Positions 23,285-35,063 of a stretch of 64,000 bases of DNA are shown one piece after another. The stretch lies in the NCBI GenBank assembly GCA_000827205.1, contig KN832554.1, positions 2,605,789 to 2,669,788 of the forward strand, written 5' to 3'. This stretch comes from Plicaturopsis crispa FD-325 SS-3. Its lineage: Eukaryota > Basidiomycota > Agaricomycetes > Amylocorticiales > Amylocorticiaceae. Position 1 is the stretch's first letter. Every line of letters begins with the position of its first letter. A program made the position numbers and the translations under genes. Below the pieces are notes generated by a model. The model saw only the letters and a list, made by a program, of their open reading frames with translations. It had not been told where the DNA came from and did no database searches.

Positions 23285-24236
23285 ATGAGCACACCCGACA
23301 GGAACATATTCCCGCACGCGACCGGCGCTGCCGCTGCAACGGTCAAGAACCACGAACAACCAGCAGATTTGGTGTACTACGCAGGATGGGTATGTTTTCG
23401 TGCCTCGCTATGAGGATCGGAATGCTCATTACAGGGCCACAACAGTTTTGCCCATATGTACAGCGCGGTTGGATTGCACTCGAAGAGAGAGGCATCCCGT
23501 ACCAGTACAAGGAAGTCAATCCATACAAGAAAGAAAAGCACTTCCTTGGTGAGTTCCATCATTGCGCCGTTTCCTCGAACCACTCTGAATATGATGATAA
23601 TTTGTGCATGGCAGCAATCAATCCCAAAGGGCTCGTGCCTGCCTTGGAATATAAGGGCAAGGCCCTATACGAATCGATTATAATATCCGAATTCCTGGAA
23701 GATGCGTATCCGGAGTACAAGCCAAATCTCCTCCCCGCTGATCCGTACGAACGCGCGCGCGCTCGTCTGTGGATCGACCACATCAACAAGGCCGTCGTGC
23801 CCGCGTTCATGCGCCTTGTACAGGCACAAGAGCCGGCCAAACAAGACGCGGCTCGTGACGAGATCTCGGAGGCCCTGAGGAAGCTGGCCACGGAAGTCAA
23901 GGGGCCGTACTTCCTTGGCGAGGAGTTTAGCTTGGTGGATGCAGCAATCGCGCCGTGGGTGGCTCGAGACTATATCGTCGCCGAGCACAGAGGGTATTCG
24001 CGATCTGCTGTCAGTAAAGAATGGGAAGCGTATGCTCAGGCACTCGCCGCACGGGACAGCGTCATCAAAACGTCCAGTGTACGCAGCTTCTCATTTTATT
24101 GCCTGTATAAGTGGCTGACCTACATGCATATCATAAGGACAAGGAACATTACGCTGAGATCTACGGGCGCTACCTCCGCGACGAGGCACAGAGCGAAGCT
24201 GCGAAAGCCATACGGGCAGGCAAGGTCATTCCATGA
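23285..24236 (+). CDS. Omega-type glutathione S-transferase
   Basis: Cytosolic GST with a Cys-type active site, used in thiol transfer or reduction and in detoxification. The ATG at 23285 begins MSTPDRNIFPHATGAAA. The active-site block GWFCPYVQRGWIALEERGIP is built across an intron (TGG|TTT TGC) and has the catalytic Cys in a CPY context, as in omega and related fungal classes. NPKGLVPALEY is the glutathione-binding loop with the cis-Pro. ALYESIIISEFLEDAYP completes the thioredoxin fold. The all-alpha half has RARLWIDHINKAVVPAF and YFLGEEFSLVDAAIAPW. The last exon gives YGRYLRDEAQSEAAKAIRAG and the stop at 24234-24236. It converges on the hydrolase gene, 174 bp away. Confidence 0.9.
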
Positions 24237-24410
24237 AGCAGATCATCTTACGGAACAAAAAATCTCGAATCGCTGCTGAATGAAGGAGCTAGATGATATT
24301 GTGGTGCCTACTGAGAACTTGTGTACTTGTATTCTCTGTCTACTTACCAATATATGTACGAACGAAAGAACGAGAGGGAGATACATTGGGATCCGGACGT
24401 ACGTGTCGTA

Positions 24411-26198
24411 TTACAAGTTGTGTTTCCCCAGGAACTGTATGATATGCTCGTGTGCCACAGGCGCGGTCTCGTGGAAACTGATACCGTGCCCTGTGTCTGG
24501 GACCACATACGTCTCGAACGGACTCGCATTGGAGACCACAAATTGCACCGTGTCAAGCTGACTTGTCAGGTTGACGCCATTCGCGGACGGAGGGTTGCTG
24601 TAGCAATCTCCCTCGCAAAAAATAGCGTCACGCTGACCTATAGAACAACGCGAGTTCCATTCATTGCGGCACGGAGAATGAAACGGGATGAAATCCTACC
24701 TGTTACTACAAGGAGTGGGCGAGTATAGTTGACGGGTGCGCCGTACCAGAGGGGCTCAGAAAGGGTGACTGCATGCATCGTTGCATAATCAGCTTCGGGG
24801 TATCTCGCTACGGGCCAAAACCGAATGACATACGAAACTCTCCGAGGGTCCACGTTTGCTTCGAAGCCGTGAAGCGATCGATCGCTGCCTGCGTATAGTT
24901 CCTGTGGAAAACGGTGTGGCATATGTAAAAATCCGGACTTCATCGGACGGAGTCGAAGGAATCGAACGAACGGGTAGGAAAAGAAACCGAACTGGTCGGC
25001 AGTTTGACTAGGAGATAACAGATAATCGGTTGGCAGGTTCGCGAACCGATGGGGATCAAGCTTTGAAGCGATTCCGCCATAGAATCCTAATGCCTTTACC
25101 CGGTTAGAGAAGGTAGCGCACGCTCTCAAGAGTAATGCTCGCCTAAAACAGTCAGTCTGTTCGTGGTGGCGTTCGCGGTATACCCGGTCAATACGATACC
25201 TAGACGCGGTCAAGTTAGTGCATGTTGTTCGCTGAGAGCCCTGACGAGTCACACCATCCAGTAACGTGGGCTCTACTGCAGCGACCGCGACGTTTATGAT
25301 AGAACCAAAGCTATGCCCGACCTACATTTAACCAGAATTAGCCCAGATGATACGCGAGAATCGCAGAAAATACTCACTCCGACGACACTGGAATGTTTTC
25401 CGACTCCAAGGGAGCCGTCTTTCAACGCCCGGGATATTTGAGCCGCGATAATCGTTTGCACTCCACCCTGAACAACGTTCAGGCCGTCGTTTGGTTTTTC
25501 AGACAGCCCGACCCCAAGCTAGTGCAGGCGGCGCTTTGGTGAAAAAGCCAATGACGAGGAGTCACACGATGGGGCACGGGGCTTACTCGATCATATGTCA
25601 GTGTCGCATAGCCACTCCTGAGAGCGGTGTTGACAAGAGAGTACGAGGCATCTGTTATGCATTGATTTACAGTCAGGACTTATCTATCTGAAAATGAGTG
25701 CGGTCAAAAAACCTTGCTGTATCTTGACATCCCAATAGTTATGATCGCCCACAAGCCTCCAGGAAAAGAAATTAGTCCAAACAATTCGGAACGTCGGAAA
25801 TCTTGGCATACCCATGCGTGAACTGTAAAACGCTCTTGTTTGATACTATGCCTTTCATCGGCTCGCAGTATTGCATAAATATACCGTCTTTTGAAAGTCA
25901 GGCTAGAGGAGACGAGAACAATATAAAGTCACTCACAGGATCCATTGACTTGAGAAGGTCCGACCGTATGGTCATTCATCCAAGTGCTACCGGAGGTCCA
26001 GTCTTTGATGTTCAGATCGGTGAGCTGCTGGTCATCTTCAGGGATGGAGAAGTTGTAGCGCGTATTCCGTCCTGAAAACGGGATGGCATGGATAAAATTG
26101 GTGCAATTTCGATCGCCCGATACGAAAAAGCGACGTGGTTCATTTTGACTTCCTTCCGCGGCGGCCACAGAAACGAGCAGGACGACGAAGGCAAGCAT
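24411..26198 (-). CDS. Secreted alpha/beta hydrolase
   Basis: Putative secreted esterase or lipase of the alpha/beta hydrolase fold. The ATG at 26198 starts a signal peptide (MLAFVVLLVSVAAAEG). Later exons give the oxyanion HG in VLQFTHG|GLVGD, the strand YATLTYDRLGVGLSE, the nucleophile elbow VVGVGHSFGSIIN, a cap region with LPTDYLLSPSQTADQFGFF, a strand with the likely acid residue (VVTGRDAIFCEGDC), and the catalytic His in PDTGHSISFHE. The stop is at 24411-24413. It has many short introns. Substrate is unknown; related proteins are common in secretomes of Agaricomycetes. Exon edges between 25250 and 25700 are approximate. Confidence 0.82.
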
Positions 26199-27164
26199 AG
26201 TGGCGCTTGTACCTGAGTTTACGAAACGATACTGGTTGCTATATACTGCAGCTAGACGCGCATAGTACTGGGATGCAGTCGGCGTCCAACATTGTGCGAA
26301 GTGACCGGTGACCGGTAGCCAAACACAGAGGCCATGAATGGGCTTAGTGAGAAGGCTCGGTAAGCGTCAACTTGGGGCATTGCAAGAGAAGTGAGAACAC
26401 ATACTAGATGGTTGTTTCACCGTGGCTCTATGCGACAGGTTGACCATGCGCGCGGTCGGAACACTGGTAGATAACCAGGAGAGTGAAGGCCGGTCTGTAT
26501 GGCGACTGGCGAACATTGCATATTTATCGCCCAACGAGAAGTCTACGTGCTACTAGTCGTGCACTAGTAAGCCCTTCGGCGTCCATCGATCAGTCGACTT
26601 CGGACTGTGAGCCATGCTGGCGTGGCCTGTCAGACAAGAATATCTGAGCCCGTGAGGTTGGACGAATTATCCCTCCTCCATTGAAGCTCGTACGCGTCCC
26701 AGTCTACGGCCTGCCGACACAAGCTGTGACTCGCAACTCGAGGATTCTGCTGATTTGGGGCTTCCGTTCATTAAATGGCGTACCCAGATTGTTGTGTTTC
26801 GCCCTGTCCCGCTGGCGACGGCATCCAAGTGGTAACTTAGCCCACTCAGTCTACCTGTTCCGACCGGCGTAGTAGCAATTTACTGGTAGAAGATTTGCAA
26901 ATCGACAAACGAGAGAGCCAACGGAGAGCGGAAGCAGCATCGCATGATGATGAAATCGGAATGAACTCATTCGGTGACAAAAGGCGTTACCCCACACCAC
27001 AGTAATGCACCTGTTCTGCCCCATGACTGCCAACATGACCACCTCCCAATCTTTGGCTGCTTGAAAGAATTTTCCAACGCACACTGGCTCTGTGATTGTT
27101 GTGTCGCCTTATCTTGCGAGGAAATTGGCATACCGCAGACGGTGTCCTTAAGCTTCGCGTCACT
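26199..27164. other. Intergenic, about 1 kb, no gene seen
   Basis: Divergent region between the secreted hydrolase and the HSL-type esterase. Frames on both strands are short and lack motifs or splice partners. It must hold both promoters; no clear element stands out. Confidence 0.4.
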
Positions 27165-30100
27165 ATGTCCAACTCCCTGACACGGCAGGCTGGCCTCAGA
27201 ATCGCACCGGTGGTCCTCGAAACACTCGTCAAGCATTATTTCGAACGGGTCAAGAATGATGGCGCGAAGAATGGGAAGGTTGGTTTGATGCAGGACGAGC
27301 TGCTGTATGATGCGGCATTTAATGTAGTAAAGGTGCGCACGAGACAACCATAGGCGTTTCACTCTGCATTTGAACTAAGCAATTCCGTAGAAATTCCTTG
27401 AAGAGGCTGCATAGTGAGCGGCTTGCTAGCACATATTTTTTGTGGGTTCTGAGATGCCGCTAGTCATACTGTTGAAGAGGTACAAGGGTTTTCGAACACA
27501 CGCACTCCGTCCCCGCCATGGGTGCACGTCGTCAGGCTGCTCGTGCCCATGTCGTCTTGCGACGAGGCCGCGACGCTCCTCATCCAGGCACTTGGAGGTG
27601 AAGAACACGCCAAACGCGTCGTTGGAGGAACAAAGTGGTGGCAGGTCCGCGGCGTCAATGGGTGCGTGCGTTCCGTTGTCCGGCCTACTCTTGGACTTAT
27701 GCCCGAGCAGCGTCAGCGCGCAGTGGATAACAACTAAGAAAGACTGGCGAGAGAACGAGAAGCGGACGAAGGAGCAAGCGAAAGCTGCTTCGCAGGATTC
27801 TTCAGACGATGGCCTTGAGGACAAAACCGGAGTATATGAGAAAGAGATGGATGATATGCGCTGCATTCTCTATTCCCACGGAGGAAAGTACACCTCTTCC
27901 CCGAGCGTTTGCGCAACAATTAACATTTTGTTTTACAGGCGGATACTACTTTGGTAGCGTCGATCAAGAGAGGTTTGTGTTGCAACGCCGTGAACGGCAT
28001 ACGTGCTAACGATGCGAAACAGATATAGCATACAACGGCATGCACGCAAGATCAACGGGCGTGTACTTGGTGAGTTTGAGTGATCACTTCGGTCGACTAG
28101 GCTAACCCGTGTGCTTGTGTGCAGCTGTTGATTATCGACTCGCGCCGCAATACCCGTTCCCTTGCGCATTGCATGATCTATTGGCAGCATGTAGGCCCAA
28201 TTCTACTACTTTCCTGTTGTCGAGACATTGACCCTGCGATAGATCTATATCTTATCAGACCGCCTCTGGGTGCTGCCCATCGACCCGTCAAGCCTTCGAG
28301 CATCGTGCTCTCGGGTGACTCTGCGGGTGGTGGTCTTTCTTTGGCCCTTCTACAGGTCATCCGCGATACTGGACTACCAATGCCTGCTGGGGGCGTGTTG
28401 ATATCACCGTGGTGTGATTTTACACACTCCTTCCCGAGTATCCACATGAACACTGCAACGGTGGGATTTTCCTTCGTTTAATGTCGTTCATCCACGTCTA
28501 ACAGCTCATTTAGGACGTTATCCCGGTATATGGGCTGTCTTTGCAGAAACCAAGTACGCTCTGGCCTCCCCCGTCAGACGAAATGACGGATCGGGTACGC
28601 GCTGGCCTGCGCTCCCGCATCCACAACTTTGTGCATTCGGACGTCGAAGGGCACAGCCGTCCATCAACTTCTCACCAGCGGAAGAAGTCCAATGTTCCGC
28701 TTACCTTGGAAGCCATGAAGACTGCGACAGGCCCTATGCCTGTCAATGTTGGTGCAGTGGCGCCGATGCCGGCTTTGGGATCCTCCGGCGCGCAAAGATT
28801 TCAACTGAATCTCGATAGCGGCGAGACTCTGAAGATCGACGACCAGGTGCACCTGTACGCACAGAATAGCATGCTCACACATCCCTTGATCAGTCCAGCG
28901 CTCTCGTACCTCGGTGGCTTGCCTCCGCTGCTCATTATTGCGAGTGATGGGGAGGTGCTGAGAGACGAGACCATTTACTCGTGAGCCCTTTTGATGATAT
29001 TCTGTACGTTCTGGTCCTCATATCTGTGCAGAGCTCACAAAGCGGCCCATCCGGAGAAGTATCCAGTAAAACCGGAAGCGAGAGAAATGTATCCTGCATT
29101 GAAGGACATAGAAAGTCGCTATGGGCCAACGCCAGTGCATCTCCAAGTGTACGATGGTAAGTCGCTCGCCTTCGTTCACGTTCTGCAACATATCTAATTT
29201 ACACGAATCATCAGATTGCGCACATGTCCTTCCAGTGTTATTTGCTTTCACGACTCCAGGAAAATATTGCTTCCGGGCTATTGCTGAATTTACCAAGCAC
29301 GTTACCAGCAACACTATACCTGTGACACCTCTCTCGTCTGCTTTTACCGACTCGCCGGTCCATAATGGCTTGGTCTCTGCCATCTCCACAGAATCTCCAC
29401 GGACTCCGAATTGTTCCACCACTACGGATCTACGCACTCCTGAAACGCCGACACAATTAACGCAGTTCCCCAGCGCGACCTCACCGACCAATGCGTCGTC
29501 GGAAAAGTCGGACGATCGCAAGAGCCGAGCGGACGCGTCGCCACGCTCGCCGCGTAGTGTGTCCATTCGGAGATCGCTATCCTCTTTCCCTAAACGTGCA
29601 GCCTCTGTAATCCGCGGCAATAGCGTTGGGAGACCCCGCACCAATTCGATCTTCAATCGGAAGGCGGACGCAGATGGCGTCCCGCCCGTACCCCCGCTAG
29701 CCGGCCTCGGTGACCCTTCCGATAGCACCACGAGTCACCGTTCCGAGCCAAATAAGCCAAAGGATCGTTACGCAGGGGATCCTATTATTTACAGCGGTGC
29801 AGAAGTATGTATACCATATCGCTTGAGGCATTATCGTCGGCTCATTTGCATTCTGTGTAGGGCTTCCCAACCTGGCACGAAGGCATGATTCGGGAACGTG
29901 TGTCCACTCAGGGTATCATTCGTCCGTTGGAGCCTGAGAGCGAGCTCGCGGCATTTTCTGTCCCTCAGGAGATGGTTGGCGCCATCTCGGAACTGATAAT
30001 GCGACGCTACATAGAGGGCCGAACGAAATACGACAAGAAATTCACCAGTGCGATCCACACCGTTGAGAAGCACCGTCACCGCCATCTCGAGCTCGCCAAG

Positions 30101-30535
30101 AAGGACACGATGAAGAACATAACCCAGCTCCAGGGCTACGTTTCGGCGCAGCAAGGCAAGGCAGACCCATCCAGTCTTACGGCCGGATCTCCCAAAACAA
30201 AGAAGGGCATCGCAGAGGGTCTGATTGCGGCGTCTGGGAGCTGGAGCTGGGCATGGGCACTCGACGGCGACGAACATCCTCCGCCGAGCAGTATCGTCTC
30301 ACGCAGGGACACTGCGGAAGCGAGGCGCCTGGCGATGATCGCGGACCAGGCGTTCCTGCAGCCGGATAACTCGCTCAGTGGTAATAACCTTTGGTCGACG
30401 ATAGCGAATTTCTTGACGGCTGGCCCTCCTGAAGCTGGGTTCAGTGTGAAAGGGAAAACAGGGGTGGCCCCCAGCCGTTTCACATCGCGGAGGAAAGAGC
30501 GGGATCCTGCGTTGACGTCGCCTGCTAAGGCGTGA
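27165..30535 (+). CDS. Large HSL-type alpha/beta hydrolase (esterase/lipase)
   Basis: Hormone-sensitive-lipase-type serine hydrolase of the long fungal kind. The ATG at 27165 begins MSNSLTRQAGLRIAPVVLET. Blocks in order: SPPWVHVVRLLVPMSS, KWWQVRGVNG, the oxyanion motif YSHGGGYYFGS, AVDYRLAPQYPFPCAL, the nucleophile elbow VLSGDSAGGGLS, GGVLISPWCDF, the acid region LLIIASDGEVLRDE, and the His region VYDDCAHVLPVLF. A long disordered Ser/Pro tail (29330-29790) and a charged C-terminal region follow, stop 30533-30535. To keep the HGGG motif, the intron 27884-27938 must be cut with GA-AG ends (donor GAAAGT); the nearby GT donor shifts the frame. The long tail suggests a membrane- or droplet-linked role, which is an inference. 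Confidence 0.85.
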
Positions 30536-30942
30536 CGTGGATATCGTACGGCTACGCGACGTGGAATTTTCGTTGCGTTGGCGAAGGACCTAGCCTTGCA
30601 GGTGGATATTGTCGGTCAGCAGGGCGGAGTCCTCGGACGGTTGGTTGTTCTATTCGTGATATCATAGATACCCGATTCTAGTCTATTCGTATATGTTGTA
30701 CACTTTACAGTGGAATGTGAATGGAGTGATAGTAGAAAGATCCGTATTGTTGTAAGTATGTTGATTGAGACTTTAACGATCCTTGCCCCATACACGACTG
30801 AAAGCATCGCCACTGTGTAGCTACCAGGTGTCAACGCGTCAGCCCGCATGCATCCATGCCTGTAAATTGCACCTGTATATCGAACTGTGGGTCAGTTACA
30901 CGTACTTCAACCTGACAGCTAGCGGTCATACTTACCTACCAA

Positions 30943-31056
30943 ATGGCCTCCTCAGGCTGCTGCCCTCCAGAGACCTGTTGTGCGTGCGGCGTGCCCCGAA
31001 GGCAAGTGCCGATACGCTCCATGCGAGAACAACGCCACAGCACCTCAGTCCATTGA
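30943..31056 (+). pseudogene. Possible broken Cys-rich (metallothionein-like) ORF
   Basis: The ATG at 30943 starts MASSGCCPPETCCACG, which then loses its Cys pattern. A shift by one frame at about 30985 restores it (ACPEGKCRYAPCENNAT). The combined composition is that of a small metal-binding protein. It sits about 0.8 kb upstream of the metallothionein on the same strand. It could be a decayed copy, or chance. Confidence 0.3.
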
Positions 31057-31627
31057 AGTGGCGAGGTACGCTGCCTATACAAATGTCAGATATCGATCAC
31101 GATACTTGGCTGATACAGGACAAGCAGATGAGAACATACTGAAAGTCTGCGATGCGACGTCGTCCGAGAGCTTCGGCAGTTTGGCTGCAAATATTTGACA
31201 GACTAACGCAAGCCGCAGCCGAGACTGTCGCACTGCATGTCCCATTGAAGAAACGAAGCTGTCTACTCCAAACATATCAAAGTCTGCAATCGTCGTTGAT
31301 CCTTGCGGGAGGAGAGCTGTCATGAGCTGTTGGAGCGATCAGTAGCTTTGAAGCTCGTCAATGTCACGGCACAGGCCCCATGACTTGGTATCTTTGGTAG
31401 AGAAAGTATGTGTAGTATGCGAGATCAGCGTATGAAGGTCACTGATAAGATGCCAGTACGCACTGGACGAGGAACGCCGCGCGCGAGCTTAAGTCTCGTT
31501 GACATGTTCTGGTCCTGGCATACGGCAGGAGGAAAACAGAAACAAAACGAGCATCTTCGATAGCTTGATATCCACCGTATAGCCCGTTTGGACTGGGGCC
31601 TACGCCCCTCCTGTTTGTCGAGGGTTG

Positions 31628-31673
31628 GCCAATTCAGTCCTGGGGACAAATCTACTTGCCGCCAGCGTATAAG
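31628..31673 (+). promoter_or_regulatory. CCAAT and TATA-like boxes of the metallothionein gene
   Basis: A CCAAT pentamer at 31628-31632 and a TATAAG element at 31668-31673 lie about 140 and 100 bases upstream of the start codon at 31771, on the coding strand. Placement suits a strong inducible promoter. No metal-response element was identified with confidence. Confidence 0.45.
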
Positions 31674-31770
31674 TTAGCATCCCGTCGCACGAAATCTCTG
31701 AATCGTCAACGCCTCTCCCCTCGAAATCACTTACCGCCACCACCACTATACATACACCTGACAGCGCACT

Positions 31771-32068
31771 ATGACCTGCTCCTGCCAGACAAACTGCAGG
31801 TACGCATACCAAATCTCAGCGGGCATGCGTCGTCAGGCTACTAACCGGAATTTGTAGCTCCTGCGGCCCCTCCAGCGTGGGGTGTGGATGCGCAAAAAAC
31901 ACCTGTAGCTGCAACACCTGCGTGAACAAGGCCCATACTTCCAACGTGAGTCGTCCACCTTGGCATTGCAGTAGATTTCGAACTTACCGGGCAAACGGTC
32001 AGTGCGCATGCGGCGGCAGCGCCTCAGGGTGCTCGTGCGCAAATGAGGGGAAAATATGTGTCTGTTGA
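31771..32068 (+). CDS. Metallothionein-like Cys-rich protein
   Basis: Three small exons (31771-31799, 31858-31945, 32003-32068) join in frame to 60 residues with 15 Cys, most in CxC pairs: MTCSCQTNC, CGCAKNTCSCNTC, then NCACGG, GCSCAN and ICVC at the very end. There are no aromatic residues and only one His, as in metallothioneins. Introns are 58 and 57 nt with GT-AG ends; the second has a CTTAC-type branch site. Such proteins bind Cu, Zn or Cd in the cytosol and protect from metal stress. The gene falls below usual ORF-length cut-offs because it is split. The exact metal cannot be told. Confidence 0.85.
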
Positions 32069-32426
32069 ACGCATAAATAGCCTAGTGAGCGAAGGTGTAA
32101 AATAACATTGCGAAGAGTCCGGTGGAGAACCTATGCATTGCATCGTCTTTCCTTGGCTTGTTCCTGAGTGCGAACTGTGGGGATTGAGGCCGTGACAATT
32201 ATTCTGCGCCGCTCGGAAAGCTGCAGCAAGAGAGAAGTGAACTCGGGCTCTTATACACGAAGGCACGAAGTCGACTTACTAGTAAAACATGGATAGCGTC
32301 GACGAGACTAGGTCATCTCCCGCCCGAACAACGATTAGAGTGATATACAAGATTGCAAAGGTAAGTTACCACACATCTCTGGGCCGTAGCCCACTGCTCA
32401 GGGCGGACAGTTGAGTTGGGTCAAGT
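32069..32426. other. Intergenic, no gene seen
   Basis: Between the convergent metallothionein and the unknown minus-strand gene; probably both 3' UTRs. Confidence 0.4.
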
Positions 32427-33550
32427 CTATAACTTCTCTATTCGCGGGATGTTTGGGCTAAAAAGCCCCTCCCGCAACGACATCCGGTAGGGTAGACGAC
32501 TTGATGGCGCCGTATAATCAGCGGCGGCAGTGTTAGCCACAAACGACAGCTCCCGAAACTCACTGAAGAGTTTTTGGGCGGCGGTATATTCTTGCGTGAA
32601 AGTGTTGATGGCCGAAGCATGGTACTTTTCGCGAAAAGATGGCTGCGTATAAAGTCAGCTCCAGTTAGGGCCAATTCCACAGGTGTCGTACCGGGGTGCT
32701 CGTATACCATTCGACATAATAGGCTAGATTTTGAATGTTGTCGTGGATAATGTGGATGTGGCGGACGCGGTCGCGCAATACAGGTTCTACTTCTCGCATC
32801 GCCAGTAAAGTCGCTCGAAATATTGCGGTTTGTGTGGGACCGTTGAGGAACTGATACACAGTCCAATAGTCGTACCAGGGCGTGATCTCGACTCCTTTCG
32901 TCATGTGCCTAAGGTCTCGTTCGAACATGTCGACAGTTTCGTCGGCTACAGAAGTGGCGTTTTCTACGATCGGCATGGCACGATTGAGACCGTCGCGTAT
33001 GGATTCGTATGCGTGAGAGAGTCCCCCGTGCAGATCTCGAGGAATCGAATCGAGGGAGGCATCGATTTGCGGGAAGTTGCTACGCGTGACACCCAGGGCA
33101 ATTCTCGATTTTTGTCGAGTGAATGTCGATACTTTCGTATCGACGTCACTCTTTCCGGGGCCCATTCTAACTGTGATATGCGTTCGTGAGCGTTTTGCGC
33201 GGACTGATTATTATCGAGTGTCCACCTACCCAAACATCGACAGGCCTGCCTTCCGCTGTGCTTTGGATATGCTCTTCAGATAATCTCTTCAGGCTCTCGG
33301 TCAGATCTTCTGCTCGGTCTCCCAGATCTCGCATTTGATGAACAAGAGCGAGGGATTCTAAACGCGCGTCCAGGATCGCCAGTGATAAGCGCCAGAATCT
33401 ACACAAACAGTGAGTTCGTTGAATGCCAATTGCAAGAGATGTAAAGGCGCACTCTAGATCATCGAAGACGTCGTGGGGTCGGGTTTGAAGTAGGTTTGTA
33501 GCAAAGGAAAGTTATTGAGGGAGACTAGGGGGATTTGCAGAAAGAGACAT
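32427..33550 (-). CDS. Unknown helical protein, paralogue of the 15.4-kb pseudogene
   Basis: I do not recognise the family. From the minus strand the frame opens at ATG 33550 (MSLSANPPSLPQ) but meets TAA at 33512-33514 (codon 13). It then stays open as LSFATNLLQTRPHDVFDDLE, splices to FWRLSLAILDARLESLALVH, and later reads PRDLHGGLSHAYESIRDGLN, TPWYDYWTVYQFLNGPTQTA and RVRHIHIIHDNIQNLAYYVE. The last exon gives FREKYHASAINTFTQEYTAA and ends RIEKL at 32427-32429. The early stop means either a pseudogene, a sequence error, a missed intron, or a start elsewhere (the next in-frame Met lies in LVHQMRDLGD). Predicted mostly alpha-helical. A homologous broken copy lies at 15.4-16.1 kb. Confidence 0.6.
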
Positions 33551-34193
33551 CGTCGGGGCTCAACTTGTGGCAACCGTGCCGTTGCCAATACAAGGAGGGG
33601 AGCACAAAAGTGTGACCTGCTTGTTGTTTTCAACTTCGGCGTTGTTTATTCTCCAATTGGAGCATCATAGGGTGCGGCCTTCTTGCATCTTATCTGGGCG
33701 AGTATGTTATTGTGAGAAAGACACCGGAGATCTTCACCGAGGAGAAACTTGACTTGCGTGGCTGAAAGTTGAGACACTGGCGAAATCCTGGGCGGCGCCC
33801 CCGTCTGTGGAACTTGCAAGCACGCCAGTTGCAGAGTAGCTTTAGCTTTGCCGCATTGTGACAGACTGGTTCGCCGCTCTATAGATTCAAGATTTAGGCG
33901 TCGATTGGCCTCGAGCAGCGTCGAGGGCAGGAGTTATGGCGAATTCGAACAATAAACTGAAGGCGTACGTCCGTGACACGTGTCATTCGGAGGCATTATA
34001 CTTGCAAGTTCGTGCACAAGGAGGCAAGGAGGCCAGTAGGCGCGTGTGTTCAATTCATGTTGGCAATTGCAGGACAATGCGTATTATCTGAGCGAGGAGA
34101 AAGGGAGGATAAATGAGCTGGGATTCATTGCGACAAAATTGTGGACGCCGAACAAGGTGTGTAACATAAGTGAATATGCTGTCGTCTGAGACA
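33551..34193. other. Intergenic with an exon-like stretch
   Basis: A plus-strand block at about 34073-34159 reads NAYYLSEEKGRINELGF and an ATG at 33936 (MANSNNKLKA) lies upstream, but I could not join them by normal splicing without a stop. Possibly a very small gene, possibly chance. Confidence 0.25.
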
Positions 34194-35063
34194 TTACACT
34201 TTCATGTTGAGGAGCTCTTCGTGCACGGCAAAATACCTACACGAAATATACGCGTCAGTGCTTCCTGAACGACAGGACTTTCAAGAAGGACCTTACCGAG
34301 CAACTTGCCCAACCCCGTAGCATGTCCCTTCCCCATTCTCGCCCCATTTTACGACCCATCGGCCGAGTAAATTTCCATTCGCATCCATGGTCTCCGCAAC
34401 TGTTTCTTCTGTGCCAGGTTCAGGTAATTCGGAGTCGTCTTCTTTGGAGATGGCTACACTATCCGCCAGCTCCCATTTCGCGAAATGCCGTTTTGTTGCG
34501 GTCAAAAATTCCGAATCATAAACCCGAGTGATCCCTAAGGTCGTCCGAGTAGTATGAGACACGCAAACCCCGAGTAGCGTCTATTGACATACGTTTGTGC
34601 AGCCCAAGAGTGAGCGTCGTCATCTCCAGTCCTTCGACGTTGTCATTCTCCTCCGGAGCAAGCCTTCGCAATGTCGTCACATACGGTTTTCCGATCCTAC
34701 TTGAAGGTCAGCAGGCTTAAAGGTTATCTCTGCCGAGTGTGCGTACCATGATATGAGAGAGGTTGAGACACCACTGGTTCCGATGGCCGTTACTGCAAGC
34801 ACAGCGCGAGCAGACATCGGCATACCGGAGTCAATCAGGAACATAAACGGTGTAAGGCATGTTGCCAACGTCAAAGAAGATAACGAGAAAATCTTTAGAC
34901 GTCGAAATGTCTGCGTTAACGGCCCATGGTACACCGCGGTTTCCTTCGCCACTGCGTCCCCCGCTTCGACTTGCGCTGCAGGTGAGCTCGAAAGCAGTCG
35001 GGAGTGTTGGGCCTGTGACAATGCGCCGTCTGGAGTACGGAAAGTACGAGTGGCAGTGGTCAT
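34194..35063 (-). CDS. TMEM70-like mitochondrial inner-membrane protein
   Basis: Resembles the TMEM70 family, inner-membrane proteins that help assemble respiratory complexes. Four exons (about 35063-34747, 34699-34593, 34534-34297, 34236-34194) join in frame. The start MTTATRTFRTPDGALS is basic and Ser/Thr-rich, like a mitochondrial presequence. VYHGPLTQTFRRLKIFSLSS leads into two spans (LATCLTPFMFLI and ARAVLAVTAIGTSGVSTSLI). The C-terminal domain has PYVTTLRRLAPEEND, TTLTLGLHKRITRVYDSEF, FAKWELADS, ETMDANGNLLGRWVVKWGE and VARYFAVHEELLNMKV. A longer N-terminus from ATG 35255 in the same frame is possible. Assignment rests on the overall pattern; function is inferred. Confidence 0.7.

Larger units (their letters stand above)
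30536..31770. other. Intergenic, 1.2 kb, with a Cys-rich scrap and the metallothionein promoter
   Basis: The left part is 3' UTR-like sequence of the esterase. A Cys-rich patch lies at 30943-31056 (listed separately). The right part, up to the metallothionein start, has CCAAT and TATA-like elements. Nothing else is recognisable. Confidence 0.4.
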
